A stretch of 45,974 nucleotides of DNA from Ruminococcus sp. (lineage in GTDB: Bacteria > Bacillota_A > Clostridia > Oscillospirales > Ruminococcaceae), in NCBI GenBank assembly GCA_017480485.1, contig JAFVAN010000009.1:1-45974 (forward strand). Direction: 5' to 3'. Both the position numbers and the translations under genes were made by a program. Below the pieces are notes generated by a model. The model ran no database searches and was not told the origin of the DNA. It saw nothing but the letters and a program-made list of their open reading frames with translations. Of this stretch, positions 14,959 to 23,860 are shown one piece after another (the stretch's first letter is position 1; each line of letters starts with the position of its first letter).

Positions 14959-14987
14959 ATTATACAACATTTCCCCTCATTTGTCAA
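14959..14987 (-). promoter_or_regulatory. Promoter of the Val-Asp-Gly-Cys tRNA operon
   Basis: On the minus strand a perfect TTGACA (14987-14982), 17-bp spacer and perfect TATAAT (14964-14959), as expected for a stable RNA promoter. Initiation would be about 20 bases before tRNA-Val. Confidence 0.92.
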
Positions 14988-15025
14988 GACCTAAGCCAAA
15001 AAAATTTTGTGCGCGGCGTGCACCA

Positions 15026-15117
15026 CGCAATTCGCGTCCCGGGCGCGGGCGCGCAATTCGCGTGAGCGGCGGCGGAGCCGCCTCGCAACTGTGTGATGTG
15101 CGGGGGCACCCTCGCGG
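15026..15117 (-). repeat. Family S repeat, copy 3
   Basis: CGCAATTCGCGTCCCGGGCGCGGGCG (15026-15051, matching the 26-bp unit of 45874-45974) is followed by CGCAATTCGCGTGAGCGGCGGCGG and ends in CGGGGGCACCCTCGCGG. Here the usual GAGC/GCTC hairpin is replaced by GGCGGC/GCCGCC, again complementary. Confidence 0.75.
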
Positions 15118-15208
15118 AACGGTGGCCCTCAGAGGGGGCTCAGAAGAGGGAAACGCCCTCAGAAGGCCTTCGAGCAACCAAAGTGAAATACCCAGCACTT
15201 TGCCCGCA

Positions 15209-15325
15209 TATTGGCCGGAATCCAAGGGGCGGCCTTAGCCCCTTGGCAGGTATATTTTGTCCTCGCATAAACTCGGACGAAAATCGGGCAGCGCCCTGGT
15301 CGCCGACCGCAGTCGGCGAAACTCC
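15209..15325 (+). repeat. Family B hairpin element, copy 2
   Basis: ATATTGGCCGG, then hairpin CCAAGGGGC/GCCCCTTGG (15222-15246), an unrelated insert, then CGCCCTGGTCGCCGACCGCAGTCGGCGAAAC. Compared with the copies at 5670 and 40252, the first stem has one additional G-C pair on both sides. The stretch 14988-15425 contains this and the preceding repeat but no gene I can support. Confidence 0.75.
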
Positions 15326-15425
15326 CACCCCGACGGGTGCTGTCGGCCGCCGACAATGCACCGTTCGTGCCGACACCATAGCAAATCATACAAAAATTTA
15401 TGGTCAGCTATTTGCAAAAATACTA

Positions 15426-15454
15426 TTTACAAAAGATAAAATAAGTGGTATAAT
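15426..15454 (+). promoter_or_regulatory. Promoter of nifJ
   Basis: TTTACA at 15426-15431, 17-bp spacer, TATAAT at 15449-15454. Transcription would start near 15461, giving a leader of about 150 nt before the annotated ATG at 15615. The leader holds GGAGG (15469-15473) and an in-frame ATG at 15480, discussed as a separate observation. Confidence 0.82.
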
Positions 15455-15614
15455 AGAATAGATAAAGTGGAGGCTGTCAATGTATGGTTTTTGGCGGCAT
15501 CGCTTTTGCCGCGCGGTCATTCGCACGACGCTTTTTTGTTCCTGTTTTTTGTATGGTTTGAAAAGCAGGACTCAGCCATTAGGTTCAAATTACAAGAAAG
15601 GAATGGTACTAAAC

Positions 15615-18600
15615 ATGGCAAGAAAAATGAAAACCATGGATGGTAACAACGCTGCTGCATGGGCATCCTATCCCTTTACAGAAGTCGCTGCTATCTATCC
15701 GATCACTCCGTCTTCGGTAATGGCGGAGCACACCGATGAGTGGGCTGCTAAGGGGCAGACCAATATCTTCGGCACCCCCGTAAAGGTTACCGAGATGCAG
15801 TCCGAGGCCGGCGCAGCAGGCGCTGTTCACGGCTCTCTCTCCGCAGGCGCTCTCACAACAACTTATACCGCTTCTCAGGGTCTTCTGCTGATGATCCCGA
15901 ATATGTATAAGATCGCAGGCGAGCTGCTTCCCTGCGTTATCCACGTTTCCGCAAGATGCGTCGCTTCTCACGCGCTGAATATCTTCGGCGACCACTCCGA
16001 TATCTATGCCTGCCGCCAGACCGGCTTTGCTATGCTCTGCTCGTCCAACGTTCAGGAGGTCATGGATCTCGGTACTGTTGCTCATCTTTCTACCATCAAG
16101 GGAAGAGTTCCTTTCCTGCATTTCTTTGACGGCTTCCGCACCTCTCACGAGATCCAGAAGATCGAGGTATGGGACAAGGCTGACGTTGCCGAGATGCTCG
16201 ACACCGACGCTGTTGAGGCCTTCAGAAAGAGAGCCCTCAACCCCGAGCACCCCGTTCTCCACGGTACTGCCCAGAACGGCGATATCTTCTTCCAGGCTCG
16301 CGAGGCCTGCAACCCCTACTATGACGCCATCCCCGGCATCGTAGAGGAATATATGGACAAGATCAATGCTAAGATCGGCACCAACTATCAGCTCTTCAAC
16401 TACTACGGCGCTCCCGATGCAACTCACGTTATCGTTGCTATGGGTTCTGTCTGTGATACCATCGAGGAGACCATCGACTACCTGAACGCTAATGAGGGCA
16501 CAAAGCTCGGCCTCGTAAAGGTAAGACTTTACAGACCCTTCGTTGCGGACAAGCTCATCGCTGCTATCCCCGACAGCTGCCAGCAGATCTCTGTTCTTGA
16601 CAGGACCAAGGAGCCCGGCTCTCTTGGCGAGCCTCTCTATCTTGACGTTGTTGCAGCGCTCAAGGGCTCCAAGTTCCACGACCTGCCTGTTGCAGGCGGC
16701 CGCTACGGCCTCGGCTCCAAGGACACCACTCCTGCTCAGATCAAGGCTGTTTTCTGGAACGCAAGCTGGAAGGATACCTTCAAGCCCCGCTTCACCCTCG
16801 GCATCGAGGACGACGTTACCAACCTCTCTCTGGCTACAGAGGGCAAGCTGGACTCCGCTCCTGCCGGCACTACCGCCTGCAAGTTCTGGGGTCTCGGCGC
16901 TGACGGTACCGTTGGTGCTAACAAGAACTCCATCAAGATCATCGGCGACCACACCGATCTCTATGCTCAGGCATACTTTGCCTATGACTCGAAGAAGTCC
17001 GGCGGCGTAACGGTTTCTCACCTGCGCTTCGGTAAGACTCCTATCAAGTCCACCTACCTTATCAACCAGGCCGATTTCGTTGCCTGCCATAACGAGAGCT
17101 ATATCAACAAGTACGATATGGTTTCCGACATCAAGCCCGGCGGCACCTTCCTGCTCAACTGCCAGTGGGATGCCAAGGAGCTTGAGAAGCACCTTCCCGG
17201 CCAGGTAAAGAGATACATTGCCGAGAACAACATCAAGTTCTACACCATCAACGGCGTTAAGATCGGTAAGGAAGTAGGCCTTGGAACAAGGATCAACACC
17301 GTGCTCCAGTCTGCATTCTTCAAGCTCTCCGGCATCCTGCCTATAGAGGACGCTGTTAAGTACATGAAGGACGCCGCTACCGCCTCCTACTCCAGAAAGG
17401 GCGACGCAGTAGTCAAGATGAACCACGACGCCATCGACGCAGGCTACCAGCAGGTAGTTGAGGTCAAGGTTCCCGCTTCGTGGAAGAAGGCCAAGGACAC
17501 CGCTATGGGTATGCCCAAGGCTAAGTGCGCAAACAAGACCCTCCAGGATTTCGTTAACTCCATCCAGATCCCCTGCAACGAGCAGAAGGGCGATACGCTT
17601 CCCGTATCCGCATTCTCTCACATGGCAGACGGTACCTTCCCTCAGGGCTCTGCAGCCTTCGAGAAGAGAGGCATCGCTGTTGACGTTCCCGCTTGGAACA
17701 GCCAGAACTGCATCCAGTGCAACTTCTGCTCCTATGTTTGCCCGCACGCTGTTATCCGTCCTGTAGTTATGACCGATGCAGAGCTGAAGAAGGCTCCCAA
17801 GCTGGCTCAGGAGAAGGCTATCCCCATGACAGGTATGCCCGGATACAACTTTGTAATGACCATGTCCGCGCTGGACTGCACAGGCTGCGGCTCCTGCGTA
17901 AACGTATGCCCCGGCAAGAAGGGCGAAAAGGCTCTGTCCATGCTGCCTCTCGAGAGCCAGCTTGCTGAGCAGGAGGTATTCAACTACGGCCTGACTCTTG
18001 ACGAGAAGCCTGAGGTCGCTGCCAAGTTCAAGTCCACCACCGTTAAGGGCTCTCAGTTCAAGCAGCCTCTGCTCGAGTTCTCGGGCGCCTGCGCAGGCTG
18101 CGGCGAGACTCCTTACGCCAAGCTCGTTACACAGCTCTTCGGCGACAGAATGTATATCGCAAACGCTACAGGCTGCTCGTCCATCTGGGGCGGCTCTGCT
18201 CCCTCGACTCCTTACACCACCAACAAGCTGGGCAAGGGTCCTGCTTGGGGCAACTCCCTCTTCGAGGACAACGCCGAGTACGGCTACGGTATGTTCCTTG
18301 CTCAGAACACCCTGAGACAGAGGACCATCGGCAAGGTCCTGGAGCTTGAGAAGACCACCAAGAGCGCTGCTCTCAAGACCGCTATCGAGGGCTATCTCTC
18401 CACAGTTGACAACGGTGCCGAGAACGGCCCCGCTACCGACGCTCTGGTCGCTGCTCTGAAGAAGGCAAAGACCAAGGCTGCTGACGAGATCCTGAAGGAT
18501 GCAGACTTCCTCCGCAAGAAGTCCATGTGGATCTTCGGCGGCGACGGCTGGGCTTACGACATCGGCTTCTCCGGCCTTGACCACGTTATCGCTTCCGGCG

Positions 18601-19181
18601 AGGACGTTAACATCTTCGTATTCGACACCGAGGTTTACTCCAACACAGGCGGACAGTCCTCCAAGTCTACTCCTACAGGCGCTATCGCTCAGTTCGCAGC
18701 AGCAGGTAAGGAAGTTAAGAAGAAGGATCTGGCAGGTATCGCAATGAGCTACGGCTACGTTTATGTTGCTCACATCTCCATGGGTGCTGACATGAACCAG
18801 TGCATCAAGGCTATCAGCGAGGCCGAGGCTTATCACGGTCCTTCCCTGATAATCGCTTACGCTCCCTGCATCAACCACGGCATCAAGGGCGGCATGAAGA
18901 TCGCTCAGACCGAGGAGAAGAAGGCTGTAGAGTGCGGCTACTGGCATCTGTACAGATACAACCCCGCTCTCAAGGCAGAGGGCAAGAACCCCTTCACTCT
19001 GGATTCCAAGGCTCCTACCAAGGACTACAAGGACTTCCTCATGGGCGAGGTTCGTTACAACTCGCTTGTTAAGCAGAACCCCGAGAGAGCCGAGAAGCTC
19101 TTCAACAAGGCTATCAAGAACGCCGCCGACAGGTACGACTACCTGCTCAGGTACGCTAAGCTCTACAACGACGAGAAGTAA
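15615..19181 (+). CDS. nifJ: Pyruvate:ferredoxin (flavodoxin) oxidoreductase
   Basis: 1188 residues from the ATG at 15615 (MARKMKTMDGN), the usual length of the single-chain enzyme. It converts pyruvate and CoA to acetyl-CoA, CO2 and reduced ferredoxin, the key step of anaerobic fermentation. Order: pyrimidine-binding domain with PITPSS at about 26-31, the gamma and linker domains, then a two-cluster ferredoxin domain. The latter has CIQCNFCSYVC (Cys699, 702, 705, 709) and CTGCGSCVNVC (Cys755, 758, 761, 765). The ThDP domain has CAGC (Cys826, 829) for the proximal cluster and GGDGWAYDIG (about 975-984). AAAGGA is 12 bases upstream. An in-frame ATG at 15480 has a better ribosome binding site but would add 45 atypical residues. 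Single-gene unit with promoter and terminator. Confidence 0.96.
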   Translation: MARKMKTMDGNNAAAWASYPFTEVAAIYPITPSSVMAEHTDEWAAKGQTNIFGTPVKVTEMQSEAGAAGAVHGSLSAGALTTTYTASQGLLLMIPNMYKIAGELLPCVIHVSARCVASHALNIFGDHSDIYACRQTGFAMLCSSNVQEVMDLGTVAHLSTIKGRVPFLHFFDGFRTSHEIQKIEVWDKADVAEMLDTDAVEAFRKRALNPEHPVLHGTAQNGDIFFQAREACNPYYDAIPGIVEEYMDKINAKIGTNYQLFNYYGAPDATHVIVAMGSVCDTIEETIDYLNANEGTKLGLVKVRLYRPFVADKLIAAIPDSCQQISVLDRTKEPGSLGEPLYLDVVAALKGSKFHDLPVAGGRYGLGSKDTTPAQIKAVFWNASWKDTFKPRFTLGIEDDVTNLSLATEGKLDSAPAGTTACKFWGLGADGTVGANKNSIKIIGDHTDLYAQAYFAYDSKKSGGVTVSHLRFGKTPIKSTYLINQADFVACHNESYINKYDMVSDIKPGGTFLLNCQWDAKELEKHLPGQVKRYIAENNIKFYTINGVKIGKEVGLGTRINTVLQSAFFKLSGILPIEDAVKYMKDAATASYSRKGDAVVKMNHDAIDAGYQQVVEVKVPASWKKAKDTAMGMPKAKCANKTLQDFVNSIQIPCNEQKGDTLPVSAFSHMADGTFPQGSAAFEKRGIAVDVPAWNSQNCIQCNFCSYVCPHAVIRPVVMTDAELKKAPKLAQEKAIPMTGMPGYNFVMTMSALDCTGCGSCVNVCPGKKGEKALSMLPLESQLAEQEVFNYGLTLDEKPEVAAKFKSTTVKGSQFKQPLLEFSGACAGCGETPYAKLVTQLFGDRMYIANATGCSSIWGGSAPSTPYTTNKLGKGPAWGNSLFEDNAEYGYGMFLAQNTLRQRTIGKVLELEKTTKSAALKTAIEGYLSTVDNGAENGPATDALVAALKKAKTKAADEILKDADFLRKKSMWIFGGDGWAYDIGFSGLDHVIASGEDVNIFVFDTEVYSNTGGQSSKSTPTGAIAQFAAAGKEVKKKDLAGIAMSYGYVYVAHISMGADMNQCIKAISEAEAYHGPSLIIAYAPCINHGIKGGMKIAQTEEKKAVECGYWHLYRYNPALKAEGKNPFTLDSKAPTKDYKDFLMGEVRYNSLVKQNPERAEKLFNKAIKNAADRYDYLLRYAKLYNDEK

Positions 19182-19293
19182 GTACACACGGTGTACCACC
19201 GAACGCCGTCGCATTTTCAATAGATAAGGAGGCAGCCTTTGTGTTGCTCCGGATTTATCAGTTGATGTGGGCGGAGGTTGTAAAGTGAATTTC

Positions 19294-19328
19294 AAAGAGC
19301 CCCCTGCGAAAGCAGAGGGCTCTTTTTT
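19294..19328 (+). terminator. Terminator of nifJ
   Basis: A 14-bp stem with one mismatch (19294-19307 with 19312-19325), GAAA tetraloop and seven T. It lies about 110 bp after the stop. Confidence 0.88.
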
Positions 19329-19348
19329 TCCTGTGCAAGGGGCTTCCG

Positions 19349-19425
19349 GCGGAAAATGGTATTTCCCCCCCTTTCGGGGGGAAATACCATTTTCCGCACT
19401 TAGCGGCGCTGCGAAGCAGCGCCGC
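19349..19425 (-). repeat. Family H bipartite hairpin, copy 2
   Basis: Large hairpin: perfect 22-bp stem (19349-19370 with 19376-19397), loop CTTTC. Small hairpin: GCGGCGCTGC-GAA-GCAGCGCCGC (19403-19425), the same arms as in copy 1. The order is reversed relative to copy 1. It ends eight bases before the tspO stop and could end tspO transcription from the other side. Confidence 0.88.
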
Positions 19426-19432
19426 CTCCCCG

Positions 19433-19906
19433 TCACATATTAAGCACCGCAAAGCCAATGGTCAAATAGGTCGCATATAACGTCCAGAGCAGGTACGGGA
19501 TATTGAGGTACGCTGCCGAGGGGCGCACATGGTAAAAGACGGCTATCATCGCTGCCACCAGCACCAGCAGCACAAGTATCACTATCACGGCGCCGATAAA
19601 GGACTCTATCCCGAAGAACACGGGCGTCCAGAGGAAGTTGACAAACAGCTGGCCGAAATAGAGGGTCAGGGCGCGGCGGCGCAGCCTGTGCTCGGCGGAC
19701 CACACCAGATAGGCAGAGACGCCCATCAGGGCAAAGAGTATGGCCCAGACAATGGGGAATACAGGCGCGGGCGGCGCCAGCGGCGGCTTTGTCATCGAAG
19801 CGTAGTGCTCCTTGAAGTCCGAGCCCGACACCAGCGACGAGAGGAACCCCACCAGCTCCGTCCCCACGACAAAGAGCAGCAGGTCGGTCCATTTTATTTT
19901 TTTCAT
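19433..19906 (-). CDS. tspO: TspO/MBR family tryptophan-rich sensory protein
   Basis: 157 residues, normal for TspO, the bacterial relative of the mitochondrial translocator protein that binds porphyrins and related ligands. Five membrane helices are visible. Family signatures: KPPLAPPAPVFPIVWAILFALMG at about 40-62 (the PxWxFxxVW-type segment), QLFVNFLWTPVFFG at about 85-98, and LNIPYLLWTLYATYL near the end. GAGGTGCTGAA precedes the ATG. A single gene with no linked porphyrin gene; the ligand in this organism is unknown. The downstream edge is taken up by a family H hairpin. Confidence 0.9.
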   Translation of the reverse strand: MKKIKWTDLLLFVVGTELVGFLSSLVSGSDFKEHYASMTKPPLAPPAPVFPIVWAILFALMGVSAYLVWSAEHRLRRRALTLYFGQLFVNFLWTPVFFGIESFIGAVIVILVLLVLVAAMIAVFYHVRPSAAYLNIPYLLWTLYATYLTIGFAVLNM

Positions 19907-19978
19907 TTCAGCACCTCAATTCTTGTTTTTCAGTAAGTGTCCGTTCATAATATATGCGTCGGCGGGCGGATTATTCCT

Positions 19979-20054
19979 CTGCCGCTTCGCGGCAGATATA
20001 CTATTGCAAAAAATGGATACTTCTTCCCCCACGGGGGAAGAGCATCCATTTTTC
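19979..20054 (+). repeat. Family H bipartite hairpin, copy 3
   Basis: Small hairpin CTGCCGC-TTC-GCGGCAG (19979-19995). Large imperfect hairpin from the A run at 20008 to about 20053: AAAAATGGAT/ATCCATTTTT feet and a CTTCCCCC/GGGGGAAG upper stem. It lies between the tspO start and the end of rplQ, where no coding region is seen. Confidence 0.8.
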
Positions 20055-20102
20055 ACATAATTATTTATGATCTAAGCTTGATGACATTGAGCCTGAAAAC
20101 GG

Positions 20103-20137
20103 CCGAAAAAAAGAGCAGCGCTCGCGCACTGCTCTTT
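20103..20137 (-). terminator. Terminator of the ribosomal protein operon, after rplQ
   Basis: On the minus strand AAAGAGCAG/CTGCTCTTT (20137-20129 with 20118-20110), then a T run to about 20106. It ends the operon right after rplQ; the ecfA/truA genes that often follow in Firmicutes are absent. Confidence 0.85.
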
Positions 20138-20154
20138 GCTTGTTTATAAAGATA

Positions 20155-20496
20155 TCAAACCAGCTGGATTATAGCCATCTCGGCAGCATCTCCGCGGCGG
20201 GGTCCGATCTTGATGATCTTGGTGTAGCCGCCGTTTCTTCCCTCGTAGGAAGGAGCGATGTCGTCGAAAAGCTTCTTTGCAACGCTTTCCTTAGTAACAT
20301 AGGAAAGCACCTGACGCTTAGAGTGGAGATCGCCCGCCTTGCCGAGGGTGATCATCTTGTCAGTCATTGCGCTGACCTCTTTGGCTCTTGTAACAGTGGT
20401 CTCTATCTTACCGTTTTCGAGAAGAAACGTTACCATACCGCGAAGCATTGCCTTTCTGTGGTCGGTAGCTCTTCCCAGCTTTCTTGTGCCTGGCAT
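20155..20496 (-). CDS. rplQ: 50S ribosomal protein L17
   Basis: 113 residues, full length for bacterial L17. The start [29 protein letters not shown] is highly diagnostic, and the [23 protein letters not shown] end is canonical. L17 binds domain III of 23S rRNA near the exit tunnel. It is the last gene of the long ribosomal operon, 17 bp after rpoA and followed by a terminator. AAGGAGTGAATATCT supplies the ribosome binding site. Confidence 0.96.
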   Translation of the reverse strand: MPGTRKLGRATDHRKAMLRGMVTFLLENGKIETTVTRAKEVSAMTDKMITLGKAGDLHSKRQVLSYVTKESVAKKLFDDIAPSYEGRNGGYTKIIKIGPRRGDAAEMAIIQLV

Positions 20497-20513
20497 AGAT
20501 ATTCACTCCTTAA

Positions 20514-21482
20514 TTAATTATCTTCTTCGGAACTGAGGTCATATCCCAGCGATTGCAGCTTTTCCTTAACCTCGTCAAATGATTTCTTACCAAGGTTCCT
20601 GACCTTCATCATTTCCTCAGCCGACTTGCCGATCAAGTCGTTTACGGTGTTGATGCCTGCGCGCTTCAGGCAGTTGAACGAACGCACCGATAAGTCAAGT
20701 TCCTCAATGGTCATCTCCAGGATCTTTTCCTTGCCCTTGTCGTCCTTTTCGGCCATCATCTCAACATTGTTGGTTTCCTCAGAGAGGTCAATGAAGAGAC
20801 TAAGATGCTCGTTGAGGAGTTTGGCTGCCAGCGACACAGCTTCCTTAGCCGAGCAGGTACCGTCGGTCCATACCTCGATGGTGAGCTTGTCGTAATCGGT
20901 GATCTGGCCTACACGGGTGTTATCCACGGTGTAGTTCACCTTCAATACCGGTGTGTAAATGCTGTCAACTGCGATAACGCCTATAGGAACGTTGCCCTGC
21001 TTCTGCATAAGGGCCTTGTTCTTTTCTGCGGAAACATAGCCGCGGCCGCGGTCCAGAACAATCTCCATAAAGAGCTTTGCTCCGGGGCCGAGGGTAGCGA
21101 TGTGCATATCGGGAACAAGGATGCCCACCTCAGAATCGGCCTTTATATCTCCCGCGGTAACGACGCACTCGCCTTCCGCCTCGATATATACGGTCTTAGG
21201 GCCGTCGCTGTAAAGCTTTGCAGTCAGTCCCTTTAGATTAAGGATGATCTCAGTAACATCCTCCTTAACGCCCGGGATAGTAGACAGCTCGTGGTGAACG
21301 CCGTCGATCTTTACAGATGTTACAGCGACACCAGGCAAAGAGGAGAGCAGCACTCTTCTGAGCGAGTTGCCCAAAGTGGTGCCGTAGCCGCGCTCCAGCG
21401 GTTCAAGAACGAACTTGCCGTAGGTACCGTTGCTTTTGAGCTCGACTGTTTCAATTTCAGGCTTTTCTATTTTCTCAAGCAT
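20514..21482 (-). CDS. rpoA: RNA polymerase subunit alpha
   Basis: 322 residues. The N-terminal domain (about 1-230) starts polymerase assembly; it shows [26 protein letters not shown], the alpha dimer signature. A linker with [19 protein letters not shown] leads to the C-terminal domain (about 250-315), which contacts UP elements and activators: [48 protein letters not shown]. The tail is acidic. Located between rpsD and rplQ as in most Firmicutes. An AGGAGGGTTATAA site precedes the start. Confidence 0.97.
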   Translation of the reverse strand: MLEKIEKPEIETVELKSNGTYGKFVLEPLERGYGTTLGNSLRRVLLSSLPGVAVTSVKIDGVHHELSTIPGVKEDVTEIILNLKGLTAKLYSDGPKTVYIEAEGECVVTAGDIKADSEVGILVPDMHIATLGPGAKLFMEIVLDRGRGYVSAEKNKALMQKQGNVPIGVIAVDSIYTPVLKVNYTVDNTRVGQITDYDKLTIEVWTDGTCSAKEAVSLAAKLLNEHLSLFIDLSEETNNVEMMAEKDDKGKEKILEMTIEELDLSVRSFNCLKRAGINTVNDLIGKSAEEMMKVRNLGKKSFDEVKEKLQSLGYDLSSEEDN

Positions 21483-21562
21483 TTATAACCCTCCTGTTTT
21501 CAAACTCTGATCTTTCCAGCGCAATAACAATTACCGCGCTGCTTACCATTATCCCGAACAGA

Positions 21563-22246
21563 TTACTTAGAATACAGCTCGACGATGAGGTGCTCTTCGA
21601 TCTCGTAATCGAGGTCCTCCTTAGCGGGCATACGAACGACCTTGGCGCTCTGAGCGGCGCTGTTTACCTCGAGCCAGGTGGGAGTGAGCCTGCCTTCTGT
21701 GGTCTCGGCTATCTGCTTGAACTTTTCGCTCTTCTTGCTGTTCTCGCGCAGGGAGATAACGTCGCCCTCCTTAACTCTGTAGGAAGGGATATCAACTCTC
21801 TTGCCGTTTACGTCATAGTGGCCGTGAACGACGAGCTGACGAGCCTCTCTTCTTGTAGAAGCAAGACCCATTCTGAAAACAACGTTGTCAAGTCTGCTCT
21901 CGAGGAGGGTGATAAGGTTAGTACCGGCCTGACCGTCCATCTTCTGAGCGATCTCGAAGTAGTGATAGAACTGCTTCTCGAGCACGCCATAGATGAACTT
22001 CAGCTTCTGCTTTTCCTTCAGCTGAAGGCCATACTCGGACACCTTTCTTCTCTTTCCGGCGTTAGGATCTCTGTAATCGACCTTGCTGTCGATAGCGAGC
22101 TTCCTTCTGTCGATGTTCTTCTTCTTTGCGTCATCGGCGATCTTGCCCTTGTTCTCGGCGGAAAGGTTAGCGTTCACGCCCATAACTGCGGGGCTGATAC
22201 CGAGTGCGCGGCATCTCTTTAAGATTGGTTCTCTGCTTACTGCCAT
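21563..22246 (-). CDS. rpsD: 30S ribosomal protein S4, with an internal insertion
   Basis: 227 residues, about 25 more than usual. S4 starts 16S rRNA assembly and can act in autoregulation. The S4 domain is intact (LESRLDNVVFRMGLASTRREARQLVVHGHYDVNG). The N-terminus MAVSREPILKRCRALGISP is the zinc-free type with no paired CxxC motifs. Between about residues 25 and 63 there is a charged stretch (NLSAENKGKIADD, KKKNIDRRKLAIDSK) that most S4 proteins lack or have shorter, before GKRRKVSEYGLQLKEKQKLKF. The gap to rpsK is 95 bp, larger than its neighbours, and contains two hairpins. A GGAGGTTTAATTTACT site precedes the ATG. Confidence 0.95.
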   Translation of the reverse strand: MAVSREPILKRCRALGISPAVMGVNANLSAENKGKIADDAKKKNIDRRKLAIDSKVDYRDPNAGKRRKVSEYGLQLKEKQKLKFIYGVLEKQFYHYFEIAQKMDGQAGTNLITLLESRLDNVVFRMGLASTRREARQLVVHGHYDVNGKRVDIPSYRVKEGDVISLRENSKKSEKFKQIAETTEGRLTPTWLEVNSAAQSAKVVRMPAKEDLDYEIEEHLIVELYSK

Positions 22247-22341
22247 AGTAAATTAAACCTCCGTTTTCTAAATAGGTATCGGGTCTTAGCCTTTTGCTTA
22301 CCCGACTTTGAGTAAACTTAAAAACTCAAATCGTCTGAAAA
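22247..22341 (-). other. Intergenic hairpins between rpsK and rpsD
   Basis: On the minus strand TTTGAGT-loop-ACTCAAA is followed by CGGGT-loop-ACCCG just before rpsD. This is one of the few larger gaps in the operon. It could be a binding site for S4 or another ribosomal protein, or an RNA processing site; the sequence alone does not decide. Confidence 0.5.
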
Positions 22342-22740
22342 TTATACACGTCTTCTCTTGGGAGGACGGCATCCGTTGTGGGGGATCGGGGTAACGTCCT
22401 TGATAAGTCTTACCTCGAGGTCCTCGCTCTGGAGAGCACGGATAGCGGCTTCTCTTCCTGCGCCGGGGCCCTTAACGAAAACCTCAACAGTCTTCAGGCC
22501 ATGCTCCTTGGCTGCTCTTGCAGCGGTCTCTGCGGCAGTCTGGGCGGCAAACGGAGTGCTCTTCTTGGAGCCTCTGAAGCCGAGCCCGCCGGCGGAGGCC
22601 CAGGAGATAGCGTTGCCCTGCATATCGGTGATAGTAACGATAGTATTATTGAAGGTAGACTGGATATGGACCTGTCCCTGCTCAATATTCTTTCTCTCAC
22701 GGCGACGACGGATAGTCGTTCTCTTCTTAGGCTGAGCCAT
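22342..22740 (-). CDS. rpsK: 30S ribosomal protein S11
   Basis: 132 residues, full length. Basic N-terminus ([17 protein letters not shown]), then [37 protein letters not shown], the core S11 signature, and the C-terminal [18 protein letters not shown]11 sits on the 30S platform next to the mRNA exit. It follows rpsM by 14 bp, with AGGAGGGTGTGAAGT upstream. Confidence 0.97.
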   Translation of the reverse strand: MAQPKKRTTIRRRRERKNIEQGQVHIQSTFNNTIVTITDMQGNAISWASAGGLGFRGSKKSTPFAAQTAAETAARAAKEHGLKTVEVFVKGPGAGREAAIRALQSEDLEVRLIKDVTPIPHNGCRPPKRRRV

Positions 22741-22754
22741 ACTTCACACCCTCC

Positions 22755-23123
22755 TTACTTCTTCTTGTTTGCGATAGTCTTTACAGGGCCCTTGCGAGTT
22801 CTTGCGTTGGTCTTGGTCCTCTGTCCTCTTACGGGCAGGCCTCTTCTGTGACGAACGCCTCTGTAACAGCCTATCTCAACAAGTCTCTTGATGTTAAGAG
22901 CAACATTTCTTCTCAGGTCGCCCTCAACGGTGAGATTATGATCAATATATTCTCTCAGTTTTGCTACATCATCCTCAGAAAGGTCCTTGACTCTGATGTC
23001 AGGATCTACGCCTGTGGCGGCGAGGATCTTAGCAGAAGTTTTCTGACCGATGCCATAGATATAGGTGAGACCTATCTCAACTCTTTTATCCTTTGGCAGG
23101 TCGATACCAGCAATACGAGCCAT
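22755..23123 (-). CDS. rpsM: 30S ribosomal protein S13
   Basis: 122 residues. [26 protein letters not shown] is diagnostic, and the C-terminal [26 protein letters not shown] is the conserved tail that reaches the P-site tRNA. S13 forms the inter-subunit bridge at the head of the 30S subunit. It lies 27 bp after rpmJ, and GGAGGTGCAGCTATA is the ribosome binding site. Confidence 0.97.
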   Translation of the reverse strand: MARIAGIDLPKDKRVEIGLTYIYGIGQKTSAKILAATGVDPDIRVKDLSEDDVAKLREYIDHNLTVEGDLRRNVALNIKRLVEIGCYRGVRHRRGLPVRGQRTKTNARTRKGPVKTIANKKK

Positions 23124-23150
23124 TATAGCTGCACCTCCATATTTGGTCTA

Positions 23151-23264
23151 TTAACCCTGACGCTGCTTGTGCTTGGGGTTCTGGCAGATAACCATTATCT
23201 TGCCCTTTCTCTTGATAACCTTGCACTTTTCGCAGATCGGCTTAACTGAAGGTCTTACTTTCAT
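23151..23264 (-). CDS. rpmJ: 50S ribosomal protein L36
   Basis: 37 residues: [14 protein letters not shown] at the start and NPKHKQRQG at the end. Cys11, Cys14, Cys27 and His32 form the zinc site of the metal-containing form. The gene was found by reading the gap between infA and rpsM. AAAGGAGGTATTTCA precedes the ATG. Position after infA is typical. Confidence 0.96.
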   Translation of the reverse strand: MKVRPSVKPICEKCKVIKRKGKIMVICQNPKHKQRQG

Positions 23265-23327
23265 TGAAATACCTCCTTTAAGTTCCCAGGCGGATCTCTC
23301 CGCCGCTTATGAGTCGGAAAGCGTCTT

Positions 23328-23546
23328 TTACTTCGCTCTCCAGGTGATTCTACCCTTGTTCAGGTCATAAGGTGACATTTCCACCGTTACCTTATCGCCG
23401 GGCACGATACGAATGTAGTTCATACGCAGCTTGCCCGAAACATGAGCAAGTATCATATGACCGTTAGGAAGCTCTACGTTGAACTTTGCGCCGGGCAGAG
23501 CCTCGACTACTGTTCCTTCAAGCTCGATAACATCTTCCTTTGACAA
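23328..23546 (-). CDS. infA: Translation initiation factor IF-1
   Basis: 72 residues, one S1/OB domain: [30 protein letters not shown], then [38 protein letters not shown]-1 blocks the A site during initiation. It starts only 2 bp after the KOW-protein stop codon, so translation is coupled; the ribosome binding site lies in the end of that gene (GGAAGGGAATGGTGAATAG). Confidence 0.97.
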   Translation of the reverse strand: MSKEDVIELEGTVVEALPGAKFNVELPNGHMILAHVSGKLRMNYIRIVPGDKVTVEMSPYDLNKGRITWRAK

Positions 23547-23548
23547 AT

Positions 23549-23860
23549 CTATTCACCATTCCCTTCCGCCCCGTCGAAATTTACGGTGGCCGCCTTGTGT
23601 TCGCTCCGGGTCGCGAGCTCCCACAAAAGCCTTCTAAGCTTCTTGTTTGTCAGCCCCTCGGTAATTATGGTTTCTCCGACAGGTGAAATGTGCTTTGGGT
23701 TCTTTTTCTTCGGGCGCTCGAGCTTTCGCTCCTTGCCGTCCGCGATGAACACAAAGCCGCCGTCTACCGCCACAGCAACGAAGTTGCGGTCTTTTTCACG
23801 GCCTGCCGAAGCTCTTACCACAGAGCCGACCTTTATATCCGCCAAGCCCATACTCATCAC
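23549..23860 (-). CDS. KOW domain RNA-binding protein
   Basis: 103 residues from GTG at 23860, or one codon less from ATG at 23857; both overlap the map stop codon, showing translational coupling. The N-terminal half has the KOW pattern ([53 protein letters not shown]). This small protein, related to the L14e/L27e fold, is found between map and infA in many Firmicutes. It presumably binds ribosomal RNA, but no experimental role is known to me. Confidence 0.88.
   Translation of the reverse strand: MMSMGLADIKVGSVVRASAGREKDRNFVAVAVDGGFVFIADGKERKLERPKKKNPKHISPVGETIITEGLTNKKLRRLLWELATRSEHKAATVNFDGAEGNGE

Noticed and set aside
15026..15425. Several 60-85-codon frames upstream of nifJ
   Set aside because: They cross family S and family B repeat copies in several frames and lack ribosome binding sites.
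15609..19436. Open frame of 1275 codons on the strand opposite nifJ
   Set aside because: It mirrors the codon bias of nifJ, has no ribosome binding site and resembles no protein; nifJ is certain.
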